The notes: generated from the sequence alone by a model not told the origin. 64,000 nt of DNA from RGIG6178 sp045118975 (GCA_045118975.1 JBGVCT010000008.1:1-64000); one strand, 5' to 3'. Shown: positions 33,441 through 42,581, counted from the stretch's first letter. A program made the numbers and translations.

Positions 33441-34874
33441 TTATTTTTTTCTTGGTAATTTTTTTAATTTTTCTATCTCTTCTAAAGTGTATTTTTTAAC
33501 ATCTTTTTTATCACAATTCATAATTCTAGAAACGGACTTAGCAATCTTATCTAGAGGCAATATTTTATTTGCTTGAGCTATATTCATCGTAGAACTCAAA
33601 TGAACTTTAGATAACTCTTTTTTATATCTAGATAAAACAAAATTCATATATTCTAAAGTATGATCATAAACATTTGTTGAATCTCTTTCCTTTGCTGGCT
33701 CAATTATATTTCCAACCTTAGAAACAACCAGTTCTTTAACCTGTTTAGAAACAGCATTAACATACGCCTCTTCTAAATCTAAATACGCCTTATTATCATT
33801 ATAATATAAGCCTCTTTTACCAATAGCTTCGTTTATTCCCCCAAGATAATGAATAATCTCATGTACACAAGTATCGTTAAACTCAGTTGTATACAACATC
33901 TCATTATTATTGAAAACAACATAACTTTCTAGACCATTGTTGCCCTCTATTTGAAAATTAACTCCATACACATTAGGATTATTGAATAAATAGGCAATGT
34001 TTGTAGGATCCACAACATAGCCTTTTGATTTTAAATCATCATATATATCAAAGATATTAGTATATCCTCTTAGTCCACTCTTACATTCTTTAACAAATGC
34101 ATTATTATATTCTTTTTCAATAGAAAGAGCAGTGTTTTTGTCTAAATAAATCCCTCTTCTTTTTGCAACAGCTTCAAGTTCTTCTAAAGTGTCACCCTTT
34201 AACCCCGCAAATATATAAAATTTCTTTCTTAAATCATAGATATGATCCTTATACTCTTCACTACAATCCTTTAAGTCTTCTTCATCAAGAGTAAATGCAG
34301 ATAGAGTGTCCCAACACCAAGAAAGATTATATGTATCTCTAATATTAATATTAAAATTATCTCTTAGTATATCTGCTTTAATTTTATTAGCTATATTAAT
34401 AACTTCACTTCTATAAATTTGACCTCTATTAATGTTATCTAAAACAGCCTTTACTTCGTAATCCCTTAAAAAATTCTTTATAGCACCTTTTACACTATTA
34501 AAAGCCGCTTTAGTAGCGTTTTTAAATTCAGGTTGACTAGAAACATATTCTTCAATTATTGGATTGATTACTTCATCAGATAAATCATAACTAGATAAAA
34601 TTAATCGTGACAAACTATCAGTTAATTCTTTTTCTCTTTTATCACTAATATATAAATCTTCAAACACATCACTAGCATATGCTCTAGCAACTGTATCCAA
34701 ATCCACATTTACAAGTCTCTCTTTTTGATTATAGTAATCTTCATAAACATATAAATTTAAAAGAGAGATTCTATGCAATATAGGATTTGCACTCATATTA
34801 AGAAAAGATGCTATAGAGCTTCCTATAACTATTAACTTATCTTTTATTTGCTCTTCAACTACTTTAGCATCCAT
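33441..34874 (-). CDS. Unrecognised protein with zinc-protease-like HExxH motif
   Basis: The 477-residue protein has no family I can name. A HEIIH motif (residues 338-342, context CVHEIIHYLGGINEA) suggests a zinc metallopeptidase, and a glutamate about 26 residues later (YLDLEEAYVNA) could be the third ligand, as in gluzincins. The N-terminal two thirds are mostly helical and charged. No signal peptide or clear membrane helix is seen, so it should be cytoplasmic. The ATG at 34874 follows GGAGTG. It lies between rlmN and a Cys/His-rich protein, in the place where def-fmt-rsmB stand in Bacillus. The protease role is inferred from the motif only. Confidence 0.7.
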   Translation of the reverse strand: MDAKVVEEQIKDKLIVIGSSIASFLNMSANPILHRISLLNLYVYEDYYNQKERLVNVDLDTVARAYASDVFEDLYISDKREKELTDSLSRLILSSYDLSDEVINPIIEEYVSSQPEFKNATKAAFNSVKGAIKNFLRDYEVKAVLDNINRGQIYRSEVINIANKIKADILRDNFNINIRDTYNLSWCWDTLSAFTLDEEDLKDCSEEYKDHIYDLRKKFYIFAGLKGDTLEELEAVAKRRGIYLDKNTALSIEKEYNNAFVKECKSGLRGYTNIFDIYDDLKSKGYVVDPTNIAYLFNNPNVYGVNFQIEGNNGLESYVVFNNNEMLYTTEFNDTCVHEIIHYLGGINEAIGKRGLYYNDNKAYLDLEEAYVNAVSKQVKELVVSKVGNIIEPAKERDSTNVYDHTLEYMNFVLSRYKKELSKVHLSSTMNIAQANKILPLDKIAKSVSRIMNCDKKDVKKYTLEEIEKLKKLPRKK

Positions 34875-34890
34875 CTTACTTCACTCCTAA

Positions 34891-35397
34891 CTACTTATCT
34901 TTGTTTTCTTTATCCTTTGAATGACAAGTGCAATTATCTCCACACTTACACTCTTCTCCATCATGACAATGACACTCATCATCTTCACAATGACAACCAT
35001 CATGGCAATGACATTCATCATCTTCGCAATGGCAACCATCATGATCATGACAATGACATCCCTTACTTGGTGCCCCTTCAACTTTATAAGCAAAAATTAA
35101 ATTAGTATCTACTATTTCATATCTAATTGTAAATTCACTTACAAAACCACTTAAGTACTTAGCTAAAATATTAGCTATCTCTTCCATACTTCCAATATAT
35201 TCATTACTAATTGTAATTAATGCTTCTACTTTAGTGTTAAAATCCACATCACCAAAAGCAAAATAATCTACAACTGCTGATTCATAAACAATATCCTTTT
35301 CATCTATCTCTAAAAGTGGAGCAATTTCCTTACTAGAATAATAAGAAATATACCCTGCTATATCACTTCTATTACCATTAATACTTATCTTAATCAT
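34891..35397 (-). CDS. Protein with Cys/His-rich metal-binding tail
   Basis: The 168-residue protein has an ordered N-terminal part (about 1-110) with alternating beta and alpha segments that faintly resembles DUF1904 or tautomerase-like proteins; this is a weak guess. The last 50 residues are packed with Cys, His, Asp and Glu (for example GCHCHDHDGCHCEDDECHC), surely able to bind metals such as zinc, copper or nickel. A 13-residue unit, DGCHCEDDECHCH, occurs twice in tandem, also seen as a 39-base DNA repeat. The ATG follows GGGGGAA. It stops 17 bases before the HExxH gene begins, so the two share a transcript. Confidence 0.75.
   Translation of the reverse strand: MIKISINGNRSDIAGYISYYSSKEIAPLLEIDEKDIVYESAVVDYFAFGDVDFNTKVEALITISNEYIGSMEEIANILAKYLSGFVSEFTIRYEIVDTNLIFAYKVEGAPSKGCHCHDHDGCHCEDDECHCHDGCHCEDDECHCHDGEECKCGDNCTCHSKDKENKDK
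34931..35063 (-). repeat. Short tandem repeats inside the Cys/His-rich tail
   Basis: The tail-coding DNA contains a 39-base unit repeated in tandem, with extra partial copies built of ATGGCAATG, CATCATC and similar words. It keeps the reading frame, since 39 is a multiple of three. Such repeats can grow or shrink by slippage, so the number of metal-binding units may vary among strains. Confidence 0.7.
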
Positions 35398-35453
35398 TAC
35401 ATTTCCCCCTTATAATCAATCTTAGTATATCACACTTTATATTTAATTACCAA

Positions 35454-37625
35454 TTAAATATCATTGCTAGGATTCACTATTATTGTAATTTTAACTCTAT
35501 TATTTTTTAAGTTTCTTTCTTTGAGTTCTTTAAATATTTCTATACTTCTTTTTGAATCCCTGTATTTAACCATCAGTTTTAATCTATATACATTATTTAT
35601 TTTTGAAATATATGGCACGCTAGGGCCTAAAACAGTGAAATTCTTTTCCCCTAAATTTTCTAAATATAACTTACTTTCTTTGGCAAATTTATATAAATCA
35701 CTATACTCTTTTCCCATGAACACAAGATAGGCAATATTTCTAAATGGAGGATATTCCATTCTCTTTCTATAAGCTAATTCCTTACTACAAAACAGTTCAT
35801 AGTTATAAGTACTTGCCTCATTTAATAATTCATTATCTTTATTGTGAGTTTGAATTAAAGCAATGCCTTCTTTTTCACTTCTTCCTGCTCTTCCCAAGAC
35901 TTGTACAAGCAATTGATATGCCCTCTCTTTTGCTCTATAATCGCTTGCATTTAAACTGGAATCAATGTTCAAAACTGCAACTAAGGTAACATTTGGAAAA
36001 TCTAATCCCTTAGCCACCATTTGAGTTCCCACAACAATATCAACTTCATTATTTCTTATCATATCCACATACTTTAAATGACTATCTTTATTTTTTGTAG
36101 TATCTAGATCCATTCTTAGAACTCTTGCATCCTTATATAATTCTTTAACTAATTCCTCTATTCTTTGACTACCAACACCACTTTTATCAAAGAAACTACT
36201 ACCGCATTCAGGACACTTGTTCAAAGTCTCTTCCTTTCCACAATAGTGGCATTTAAGCTTATTGTCTACCTTATGATAGTTTTCACTCACATCACAATTA
36301 CTACATTTAAAAATATACCCACATTTTTTACATCTAACATATGGCGCATATCCTCTACGATTAATTAGAATAATTGTTTGTTCTTTTTTAGTTAATCTAT
36401 CTTGAATTAAATCTTTTAACTCCTTAGAAAAGAGTTCATCTTCTTCCTTATTCATATCCACTATTTTTACTAATGGTAGCTTTTTATTATTAACTCTATT
36501 TTTTAAATATATTTGATTGTACTCTCCCTTTAAAGCCCTAATTTTAGATTCAAGGGAAGGAGTAGCACTTCCAAGCACTACTTTTGCATTATTATAATTA
36601 GCTCTATAAAGTGCTATATCTAGAGTATCATAACATGGAGTAGATTCTTGTTTATATGACTCACTATGTTCTTCATCTATTACTATTAATCCCAAATTTG
36701 AAACTGGAGCAAAAATAGCACTTCTAGTACCAATCACTACTCTTACATCACCTTTTTTAATTCTTCGGTATTCATCATATTTTTCCCCTTCAGATAATGA
36801 GGAATGAAGTAAAGCTAATTCATCTTTAAAATAGCTTTTAAATCTAGCTGCTATTTGGCTTGTTAATATAATTTCAGGAACAAGGAGAATGATATTTTCC
36901 CCCTTGTTATAATAGTGCTTAGCTAAAGTGAAATACACTTCACTCTTACCACTTCCAGTAACCCCCTCAACAAGATTACATCTTTTATCATCATTTATGA
37001 TTTTATCAACAGCCTCTTGTTGTTCATTATTTAAAACAAGTTCCCTAGAATAATCTTTATTCTCACTAATATTAGCCTTTCTAAACTGCTCAATATTAAT
37101 TTTTTCAATACACCCTTTATTAACCAAAGCATTCGCTATAGCCACATTAACATCCTTAGATAACACTTCTTTTTGAGCCTTAATATATTCTAGTAATTCT
37201 TTTTGCTTTAAGGTTAATCCCTCAACTTCCATTTTATATTTATACCCAAGCAAATACTTTATAGAACTTCTTTTTACACTCTTAGGTTTTAATGTCTTTG
37301 GTAGCATAACCTGAAGGCAAGAAATAAGTGGAGAAACATACTTATATGACATATAAGAGGCAACATCCAATAATTCTTCATTTACTAAAGCCTCATCATC
37401 AATAACACTGCTTATATAATTCAGTTTAAACCCATATTCTTCTTCTAATTCTTCCTTACTAGCACTACTAAAAGAGGTATCAAGAACATACCCCACCACA
37501 TCACGATGATTAAAATTAACATTTACCCTTTTGCCAATAATAGAGTCTTCTCCACTATATAAATAATCAAATGTTTTATCTAATTTATCATCGCTATATT
37601 CAATTACCACACTAGCAATCTGCAT
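35454..37625 (-). CDS. priA: Primosomal helicase PriA
   Basis: The 723-residue helicase restarts stalled replication forks. The N-terminal DNA-binding region (about 1-190) is followed by the helicase core with Walker A (VEGVTGSGKSEVYF), DEEH (LIVIDEEHSESYK) and later motifs (INRRGYAPYVRC, VLGRAGRSEKEG). The zinc-binding insertion shows four Cys pairs, including CKKCGYIFKCSNC and CHYCGKEETLNKCPEC. The ATG at 37625 follows TAGGAGT, and the beginning overlaps the end of the kinase-like gene upstream by 14 bases, so translation is coupled. Confidence 0.96.
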   Translation of the reverse strand: MQIASVVIEYSDDKLDKTFDYLYSGEDSIIGKRVNVNFNHRDVVGYVLDTSFSSASKEELEEEYGFKLNYISSVIDDEALVNEELLDVASYMSYKYVSPLISCLQVMLPKTLKPKSVKRSSIKYLLGYKYKMEVEGLTLKQKELLEYIKAQKEVLSKDVNVAIANALVNKGCIEKINIEQFRKANISENKDYSRELVLNNEQQEAVDKIINDDKRCNLVEGVTGSGKSEVYFTLAKHYYNKGENIILLVPEIILTSQIAARFKSYFKDELALLHSSLSEGEKYDEYRRIKKGDVRVVIGTRSAIFAPVSNLGLIVIDEEHSESYKQESTPCYDTLDIALYRANYNNAKVVLGSATPSLESKIRALKGEYNQIYLKNRVNNKKLPLVKIVDMNKEEDELFSKELKDLIQDRLTKKEQTIILINRRGYAPYVRCKKCGYIFKCSNCDVSENYHKVDNKLKCHYCGKEETLNKCPECGSSFFDKSGVGSQRIEELVKELYKDARVLRMDLDTTKNKDSHLKYVDMIRNNEVDIVVGTQMVAKGLDFPNVTLVAVLNIDSSLNASDYRAKERAYQLLVQVLGRAGRSEKEGIALIQTHNKDNELLNEASTYNYELFCSKELAYRKRMEYPPFRNIAYLVFMGKEYSDLYKFAKESKLYLENLGEKNFTVLGPSVPYISKINNVYRLKLMVKYRDSKRSIEIFKELKERNLKNNRVKITIIVNPSNDI

Positions 37626-38562
37626 TATTACTCCTATGCATTTTTTGAATTATTTTTGGTCTATAATTATATATAAAACCATTCATATTTTCCCAATCTA
37701 AAATATCCTGTTCACTAATAGATAGTGACTTTTTAGCAATTTTACCATCTTCATTTATGTCATCTTCACTCATAACAATTCGAGGATTAAATAACCTAAT
37801 TTTAGCAAGATTATACGCTACAACTCTATTATGACCATCTTTAATAAATAGCGTATCATGAATTCTTATAAGTTCAACTTGTTCAAGTGACTCATGTCTA
37901 TATATCTTATCTAAATACCCATCTACCTTTTCTTTATTAATACGATCAATAGACATTGTAGGAAATACAAATTCTGGAGAAATCCACAGTTTTTCATATG
38001 GTTGATTAAGTGTCTTTTTCTTATAACACTCCATAATAATTTCAACAGCCTCTAAAGGATTAATATAACTTGTATCGATTACTAAATCATAGTTAGTTAA
38101 ATCCTCACAATTTATACCATATATTTCCTTATATCTTTTATTTTCTAAAACTCTTCTTTCAACAAGTGCATCAATTGCCTCTTCTAAAGTATCATAACTT
38201 TCATCAGCACTCTTTCTAGTAAGATATGTTCTAGTTGCAGCTTGATAGGGAGATACCACTATAAATATGTTGAAAGTCTTTTCCAAAAAATGCCATGCTA
38301 ATCTAGAATCAAAAATAACATTCTCATCTTCTCTTACATTGTGAAATTCTTCAACCATTTTTTGATCTATAAGTCTATCAACTTCATTTTCACCTTGAGC
38401 AGTAAGTTCTTTTGTCATATCCAAAACACTTATATTTTTTTCTTTACCAAGTTGTCTAAATATTCCACCCGCATGAACTCTTCTAAAGTTATATTCTCTT
38501 TGTAAAATTTCACAAATAGTAGTTTTCCCACTACCCATATAACCAGTTATAGTAAAAATCAT
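37612..38562 (-). CDS. CMP-kinase-like P-loop protein fused to a ParB/sulfiredoxin-like domain
   Basis: The 316-residue protein has an N-terminal P-loop kinase domain (about 1-185): GYMGSGKTT, HAGGIFRQLGKEK, FDSRLAWHF and ENKRYKEIYGINCEDLTNYD closely follow archaeal-type cytidylate kinases. The C-terminal part (about 190-316) resembles ParB N-terminal/sulfiredoxin-like domains: IHDTLFIKDGHNRVVAYNLA contains the DGHxR-type phosphate-binding motif at 242-246. I know of no well-studied protein with this pairing. Substrates are not known; CMP, dCMP or a free amino acid (as in ParB-like serine kinases) are possibilities. Its ATG overlaps the stop of the SPOUT gene (TAATG), and its end overlaps priA, so it is part of a tightly packed operon. 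Confidence 0.75.
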   Translation of the reverse strand: MIFTITGYMGSGKTTICEILQREYNFRRVHAGGIFRQLGKEKNISVLDMTKELTAQGENEVDRLIDQKMVEEFHNVREDENVIFDSRLAWHFLEKTFNIFIVVSPYQAATRTYLTRKSADESYDTLEEAIDALVERRVLENKRYKEIYGINCEDLTNYDLVIDTSYINPLEAVEIIMECYKKKTLNQPYEKLWISPEFVFPTMSIDRINKEKVDGYLDKIYRHESLEQVELIRIHDTLFIKDGHNRVVAYNLAKIRLFNPRIVMSEDDINEDGKIAKKSLSISEQDILDWENMNGFIYNYRPKIIQKMHRSNNADC

Positions 38563-39317
38563 TATTTTTCCCCCTTTATATAATACATAGCAATACTACC
38601 TGCAACAGAAACATTAAGAGAATCAATTTTACTAGACATATGTATTTTCACAATCTCATCTGCAACTTCTTTACTTATTTCACTAACACCATTTCCCTCA
38701 TTCCCTAAAACAAGAGCACATTTTTTATGCGGCTTCAATTCTTCTAAATAAAGACTATTATCAGTTAATGCTGTAGCATATATTTTAAACTTTTCTTCCT
38801 TTAAAAAATGAAATATATGCTCTAAACTATCTCTTTTAATATTGATTTTAAAAATCGCTCCTTGGCTTGCTCTAATAACTTTATCATTATAGATATCCAC
38901 ACTATTATCACTAATAAACACTTGATTATAATTAAAAGCTAAAGCACTCCTTAAAAGTGTCCCAACATTGCCTGGATCTTGAAGATTATCAAGGACAAGT
39001 ACTTTAGAAAGCCCTTGAACATATACTTCTCTTTTTCTTACAACACCAATTATTCCTTGTGGAGATTTAGTATAAGATAACTTATTAACAATTGCTTCAT
39101 TTACAATTATAGTATTATCTTCATTAATAATATCTAAATATTTTTCTAAAGCATCCTCATCTACTAAGATTGTTTCTAGATTACCCGCTTCTTGAGCCAT
39201 CCTCACAAGATGCTCTCCTTCAATTATAAAAAGGGATGTCATATCTCTATATTTCTTTTCTTTTAACTTCGCTATATCTTTTATAGATTGATTTTGAATT
39301 GATTTAATAATTCTCAT
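38562..39317 (-). CDS. SPOUT (TrmH/SpoU) family RNA methyltransferase
   Basis: The 251-residue protein has an N-terminal substrate-binding domain (about 1-95) and a C-terminal SpoU methyltransferase knot. Motifs are LDNLQDPGNVGTLLRSALAF (motif 1), ALVLGNEGNGVSE (motif 2) and DSLNVSVAGSIAMY (motif 3). It should 2'-O-methylate a ribose in rRNA or tRNA; the target cannot be told. The ATG at 39317 follows AGGAG with ten bases between. It overlaps the YgjP-like gene upstream by 14 bases. Confidence 0.92.
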   Translation of the reverse strand: MRIIKSIQNQSIKDIAKLKEKKYRDMTSLFIIEGEHLVRMAQEAGNLETILVDEDALEKYLDIINEDNTIIVNEAIVNKLSYTKSPQGIIGVVRKREVYVQGLSKVLVLDNLQDPGNVGTLLRSALAFNYNQVFISDNSVDIYNDKVIRASQGAIFKINIKRDSLEHIFHFLKEEKFKIYATALTDNSLYLEELKPHKKCALVLGNEGNGVSEISKEVADEIVKIHMSSKIDSLNVSVAGSIAMYYIKGEK

Positions 39318-39912
39318 AATACACAAACTCCTTTTTACACTTATTTCTCATCAGAGTATAATTTGGAAAATACTTTTTAACTTCCATCCAAAACTCTTTT
39401 TGATGGTTCATATAACGTATATGACATAGTTCATGAACAATAACATATTCCACACATTCCATGTCCAAATGACCTATAAGAATATTTAAATTTATTGAAT
39501 GTGTCTTTTTATTATACTCCCCTAAATAACCTTTTACTCTTTTAAATCTAACTACAGGAATATTTAATATTCCCATATTTTTGCAAATATCTACATATCT
39601 TTCCTTTATATATTCTTTCAACTTCAAAGTAAGAAAATAGTTGATATCATCTATACTTGATACATCATAGCTAATACCTAAAACTTTAATTTTTCCATCT
39701 TTTACTATTGTCTTATCTTTTCTTTTTTCCATTTTCTTTTGTAATTTAAAATATGATTCACTCACAAAGTTTTCTATAACTCTTTTACTAACTAGATAAG
39801 GTGCTGTAACAATTATATTCCCTGACTTATCCATTCTAGCATAGAGATTTTTATTTCGTTTTTTAATAACTTCATAATATATAGTAACACCATTGCTTTC
39901 TATACTATTCAT
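39304..39912 (-). CDS. YgjP-like (DUF45) metallopeptidase
   Basis: The 202-residue protein belongs to the YgjP/WLM-type zinc peptidase group (PF01863). The zinc site is HELCH in VIVHELCHIRYMNHQKEFW, with the third ligand expected in the following NHQKEFW. An N-terminal beta-rich portion carries RMDKSGNIIVTAPY, typical of the family. No signal peptide is seen. The exact substrate is unknown. The ATG follows AAGGTGAT, and the gene leads the operon that continues with the SPOUT methylase, kinase-ParB protein and priA. Confidence 0.88.
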   Translation of the reverse strand: MNSIESNGVTIYYEVIKKRNKNLYARMDKSGNIIVTAPYLVSKRVIENFVSESYFKLQKKMEKRKDKTIVKDGKIKVLGISYDVSSIDDINYFLTLKLKEYIKERYVDICKNMGILNIPVVRFKRVKGYLGEYNKKTHSINLNILIGHLDMECVEYVIVHELCHIRYMNHQKEFWMEVKKYFPNYTLMRNKCKKEFVYYENY

Positions 39913-39961
39913 TACATCACCTTCTACCTATTTAATATTATTATAGAATAAATAATATTAA

Positions 39962-39986
39962 AAATAGATGGAAGATCCACCTATTT
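39962..39986 (-). terminator. Terminator after the M42 peptidase gene
   Basis: AAATAGATGGA at 39962-39972 pairs with TCCACCTATTT at 39976-39986 with one mismatch, followed by T on the minus strand. It overlaps the stop codon at 39981. Confidence 0.7.
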
Positions 39987-41063
39987 TTTGAAATTTTTAA
40001 GTTCTTGCAACACATTTGCATCTACTCTAGAAACAAATTCAGTTAATAAATCAATACAAGCATTATAATCATTTAAGTTTACAATAGAGGTATGTGAATG
40101 GAAATATCTACAAGGTAAAGATAAAGTTACATTTATAACTCCTTCTCTAGTCTTATTTATTTCTCCACTATCAGTTCCACCAGCAGTCAAATTATCATAT
40201 ACAAAAGGTATATTCTTTTCATTACAAATATCTCTTAATAATTTAATTAATCCTTTATGCCCAATAACACTAGCATCCATAATTGATAGGGCAACACCTT
40301 TACCTAATTTACTTTCACCTTTACTAGAACCAGGAACATCATGAGACATTGTAACATCTATTGCTATAGCAATATCAGGATTAATTTTATAAGCTGCAGT
40401 TCTAGCTCCTCTTAATCCAACTTCCTCTTGAACACTACCAACACCATACAAAGTAGAGTTTAATTTTTTATCTTTTAAGTTTCTCATTACCTCTACAATA
40501 GCAGCTGCCCCAATCCTATCATCAAACGCTTTAGAACAAACATAATTTTCATTATTCATAACCATAAACTCTGTATAGGGAATAACACTATCACCAGGAT
40601 TAATACCAAGTTCTAAAACCTCTTTTTTACTTTCTACACCTAAATCAATATATAGATCTTTTAACTCCATTACCTTATTTCTAACTTCTGGTTTCATTCC
40701 ATGAGGAGGAATAGATCCAATAACTCCCATATACATTTTTCCATCCATTGTCTTAATGGTAACTTTTTGGCTTGGTAAGACATGTGGCCACCAACCACCA
40801 ACTTGAGAAATTCTTAAAAATCCTTCCTCTTCAATATATGAAACAATAAATCCTACTTCATCAATGTGTCCACTAAGCATAACTTTAACATCATCATTAC
40901 CATGTTTAATTGCAATTAAAGACCCTAAATTATCATAATCAAATTCATCTACATAACCTTCTAAATACTTCTTCATAACTCTAGAAGCATCTTTTTCATC
41001 ACCACTTATACCATTAACCTCGCTGAATTCCTTTAAAAAAGCTAATTGTTCTTTTCTTTCCAT
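39981..41063 (-). CDS. M42 family aminopeptidase
   Basis: The 360-residue protein is a co-catalytic metallopeptidase of the M42 group (glutamyl aminopeptidase / deblocking aminopeptidase, often misnamed endoglucanase). Metal ligands are seen in LSGHIDEVGFIVSY, SKAFDDRIGAAAIVE, GSVQEEVGLRGARTA and AIAIDVTMSHDVPGSS, and the last histidine in RYFHSHTSIVNLND. It should trim amino acids from short peptides in the cytoplasm. The ATG follows GGGGGAA. It is transcribed with its own terminator, downstream of the GlgB-like gene. Confidence 0.93.
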   Translation of the reverse strand: MERKEQLAFLKEFSEVNGISGDEKDASRVMKKYLEGYVDEFDYDNLGSLIAIKHGNDDVKVMLSGHIDEVGFIVSYIEEEGFLRISQVGGWWPHVLPSQKVTIKTMDGKMYMGVIGSIPPHGMKPEVRNKVMELKDLYIDLGVESKKEVLELGINPGDSVIPYTEFMVMNNENYVCSKAFDDRIGAAAIVEVMRNLKDKKLNSTLYGVGSVQEEVGLRGARTAAYKINPDIAIAIDVTMSHDVPGSSKGESKLGKGVALSIMDASVIGHKGLIKLLRDICNEKNIPFVYDNLTAGGTDSGEINKTREGVINVTLSLPCRYFHSHTSIVNLNDYNACIDLLTEFVSRVDANVLQELKNFKK

Positions 41064-41111
41064 TATTTAATTCCCCCTTTATTAATTATTGATATACTTT
41101 TGAGTTTTAAA

Positions 41112-42581
41112 CTAAATATCTCTCATTCTTTTATAAACTAAAACTTGATTAGGTTTAACATGCATTTGCATAGCTAATGTCTTACCATGTATCTTTTTAT
41201 TTCTTGTCATATATAAATCATCGCTTATCTTATCTGATTTAGAATCTAATAATAATCTATAATATCCATAATAAGGCATACCAAGATCAAATTTTTCATC
41301 TTCCAAATCACTAAAATTTATCATCATAATTATATATTCATTTCTATGAGCTATTTGATAGGCAAAATAGTTATTCTTCTTACCATTTAATAAAATATCT
41401 AAAGTATTAGAATTATGAAGAGATTTACTAGACGCATACACTTCTCCTAGCACCTTTAAACACCTTAAATATTCTTCATTCTTGCTATATTTAGTCACAC
41501 AATTATGATTAGAAATATAAGTTAGAGTTAATAATATTTTAGCTATATCATTTTTATAAGATTGATTTCCCTCTATCTTTTCTAAACACGACTCATAATC
41601 AAAATAAAGATAAGAATTCTTCTCTATTTCTTTATAATAATCAACAAATTTATTGTGATCAAACTTACCATTTAAATTATCAATTATTTTATTTATATAC
41701 TCATCAGATAAACATTGACTCTTATTTTTATCAGATTCAAAAACCACTAATTTGTCATTAAGTGTACTTGCAAGCTCTTTATTAAAATCGCTTTCATTTA
41801 AACAAACACCATCACCATGAAAATTATTCAAGTAATAATTAATAACAGAAAGCATATACGATTTAGTACTATTTTTAGAATAATCAAAGTACATCTTTCC
41901 TGGTTCTTTTATTTTGTCCTCTTCCAAATTATAAATTGACTCACCATCAAAATCATTTAAACCATATTCATAGTCACAAAAACATTCAGTGTCAAACTTG
42001 AACATAACACCAATATTTGCTCCATGTAAGTTATTTATAAAATGTTTCAAACTAGTTTCATTACTAAAAACATCATTTACCACAAACCAATGTTTGAAAT
42101 TATATGGAGTTAAAACAACATAATTGTAGTTATATTCTTTTAAATACTCCACAAAATATCTTTGTTCATCAATATTGAAACCTTCATCAATGTAACAAGC
42201 ATTATAGATGTTATCATTTTTAGTTTTATTCATCCACTTGTCATCATCAAAAACATATCCATCAGCCTCTAGTAAAACAACGTTTTTGTCATGTAAATAT
42301 CTAGCATATGGATCATCTTTTCTTATCCAAACATCTTGATTAGTTAATACTTTAAAATAATATGCATCAAACTCATTAACGCCTGGAACCCTAACTTCAA
42401 ATACTCCCCTGAAATCAATTTTATTCATTTTGTATGAATTGCCTAAAACCACAACCTCTACTTCTTTTGCATGGGGTGCATATACTTTAAAACTAGCACC
42501 ATCACTAACCTTGAAAGCACCAAATTCTAAATAAGCCTCACTACTATTACCGGCGATAAATTTATCTACTTGACTACTCAT
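41112..42581 (-). CDS. Glycogen branching enzyme homologue lacking catalytic residues
   Basis: The 489-residue protein follows the layout of GlgB. An N-terminal CBM48-type domain comes first (about 20-95, FKVYAPHAKEVEVVVLGNSY), then a shortened GH13 barrel, and a C-terminal beta domain (FDLGMPYYGYYRLLLDSKSD). The stretch that carries the nucleophile in GlgB (FHIDGLRVD) reads FHGDGVCLN at 254-261, so the Arg is Cys259 and the nucleophile Asp is Asn261. The usual region-I Asp-x-x-x-x-His is not seen either. Length is well below the usual 620-730. It should therefore not branch glucan and may bind glucan or regulate. It overlaps the CpXC gene by 8 bases. No other glycogen genes are in this window. 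Confidence 0.75.
   Translation of the reverse strand: MSSQVDKFIAGNSSEAYLEFGAFKVSDGASFKVYAPHAKEVEVVVLGNSYKMNKIDFRGVFEVRVPGVNEFDAYYFKVLTNQDVWIRKDDPYARYLHDKNVVLLEADGYVFDDDKWMNKTKNDNIYNACYIDEGFNIDEQRYFVEYLKEYNYNYVVLTPYNFKHWFVVNDVFSNETSLKHFINNLHGANIGVMFKFDTECFCDYEYGLNDFDGESIYNLEEDKIKEPGKMYFDYSKNSTKSYMLSVINYYLNNFHGDGVCLNESDFNKELASTLNDKLVVFESDKNKSQCLSDEYINKIIDNLNGKFDHNKFVDYYKEIEKNSYLYFDYESCLEKIEGNQSYKNDIAKILLTLTYISNHNCVTKYSKNEEYLRCLKVLGEVYASSKSLHNSNTLDILLNGKKNNYFAYQIAHRNEYIIMMINFSDLEDEKFDLGMPYYGYYRLLLDSKSDKISDDLYMTRNKKIHGKTLAMQMHVKPNQVLVYKRMRDI

Noticed and set aside
34931..35063. Possible CRISPR-like repeats
   Set aside because: The repeat units are contiguous, in frame and code for Cys/His motifs; there are no unique spacers.
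34848..35105. Open frames on both strands over the Cys/His tail region, including a His/Asp-rich plus-strand frame
   Set aside because: They are shadows of the repeat-rich tail of the minus-strand gene at 34891-35397, which has a ribosome binding site and fits the operon.
37612..38562. CoaE (dephospho-CoA kinase) as the identity of the P-loop protein
   Set aside because: The motifs after the P-loop and the KRYKEIYGI segment fit cytidylate kinase of archaeal type, and the C-terminal half has no place in CoaE.
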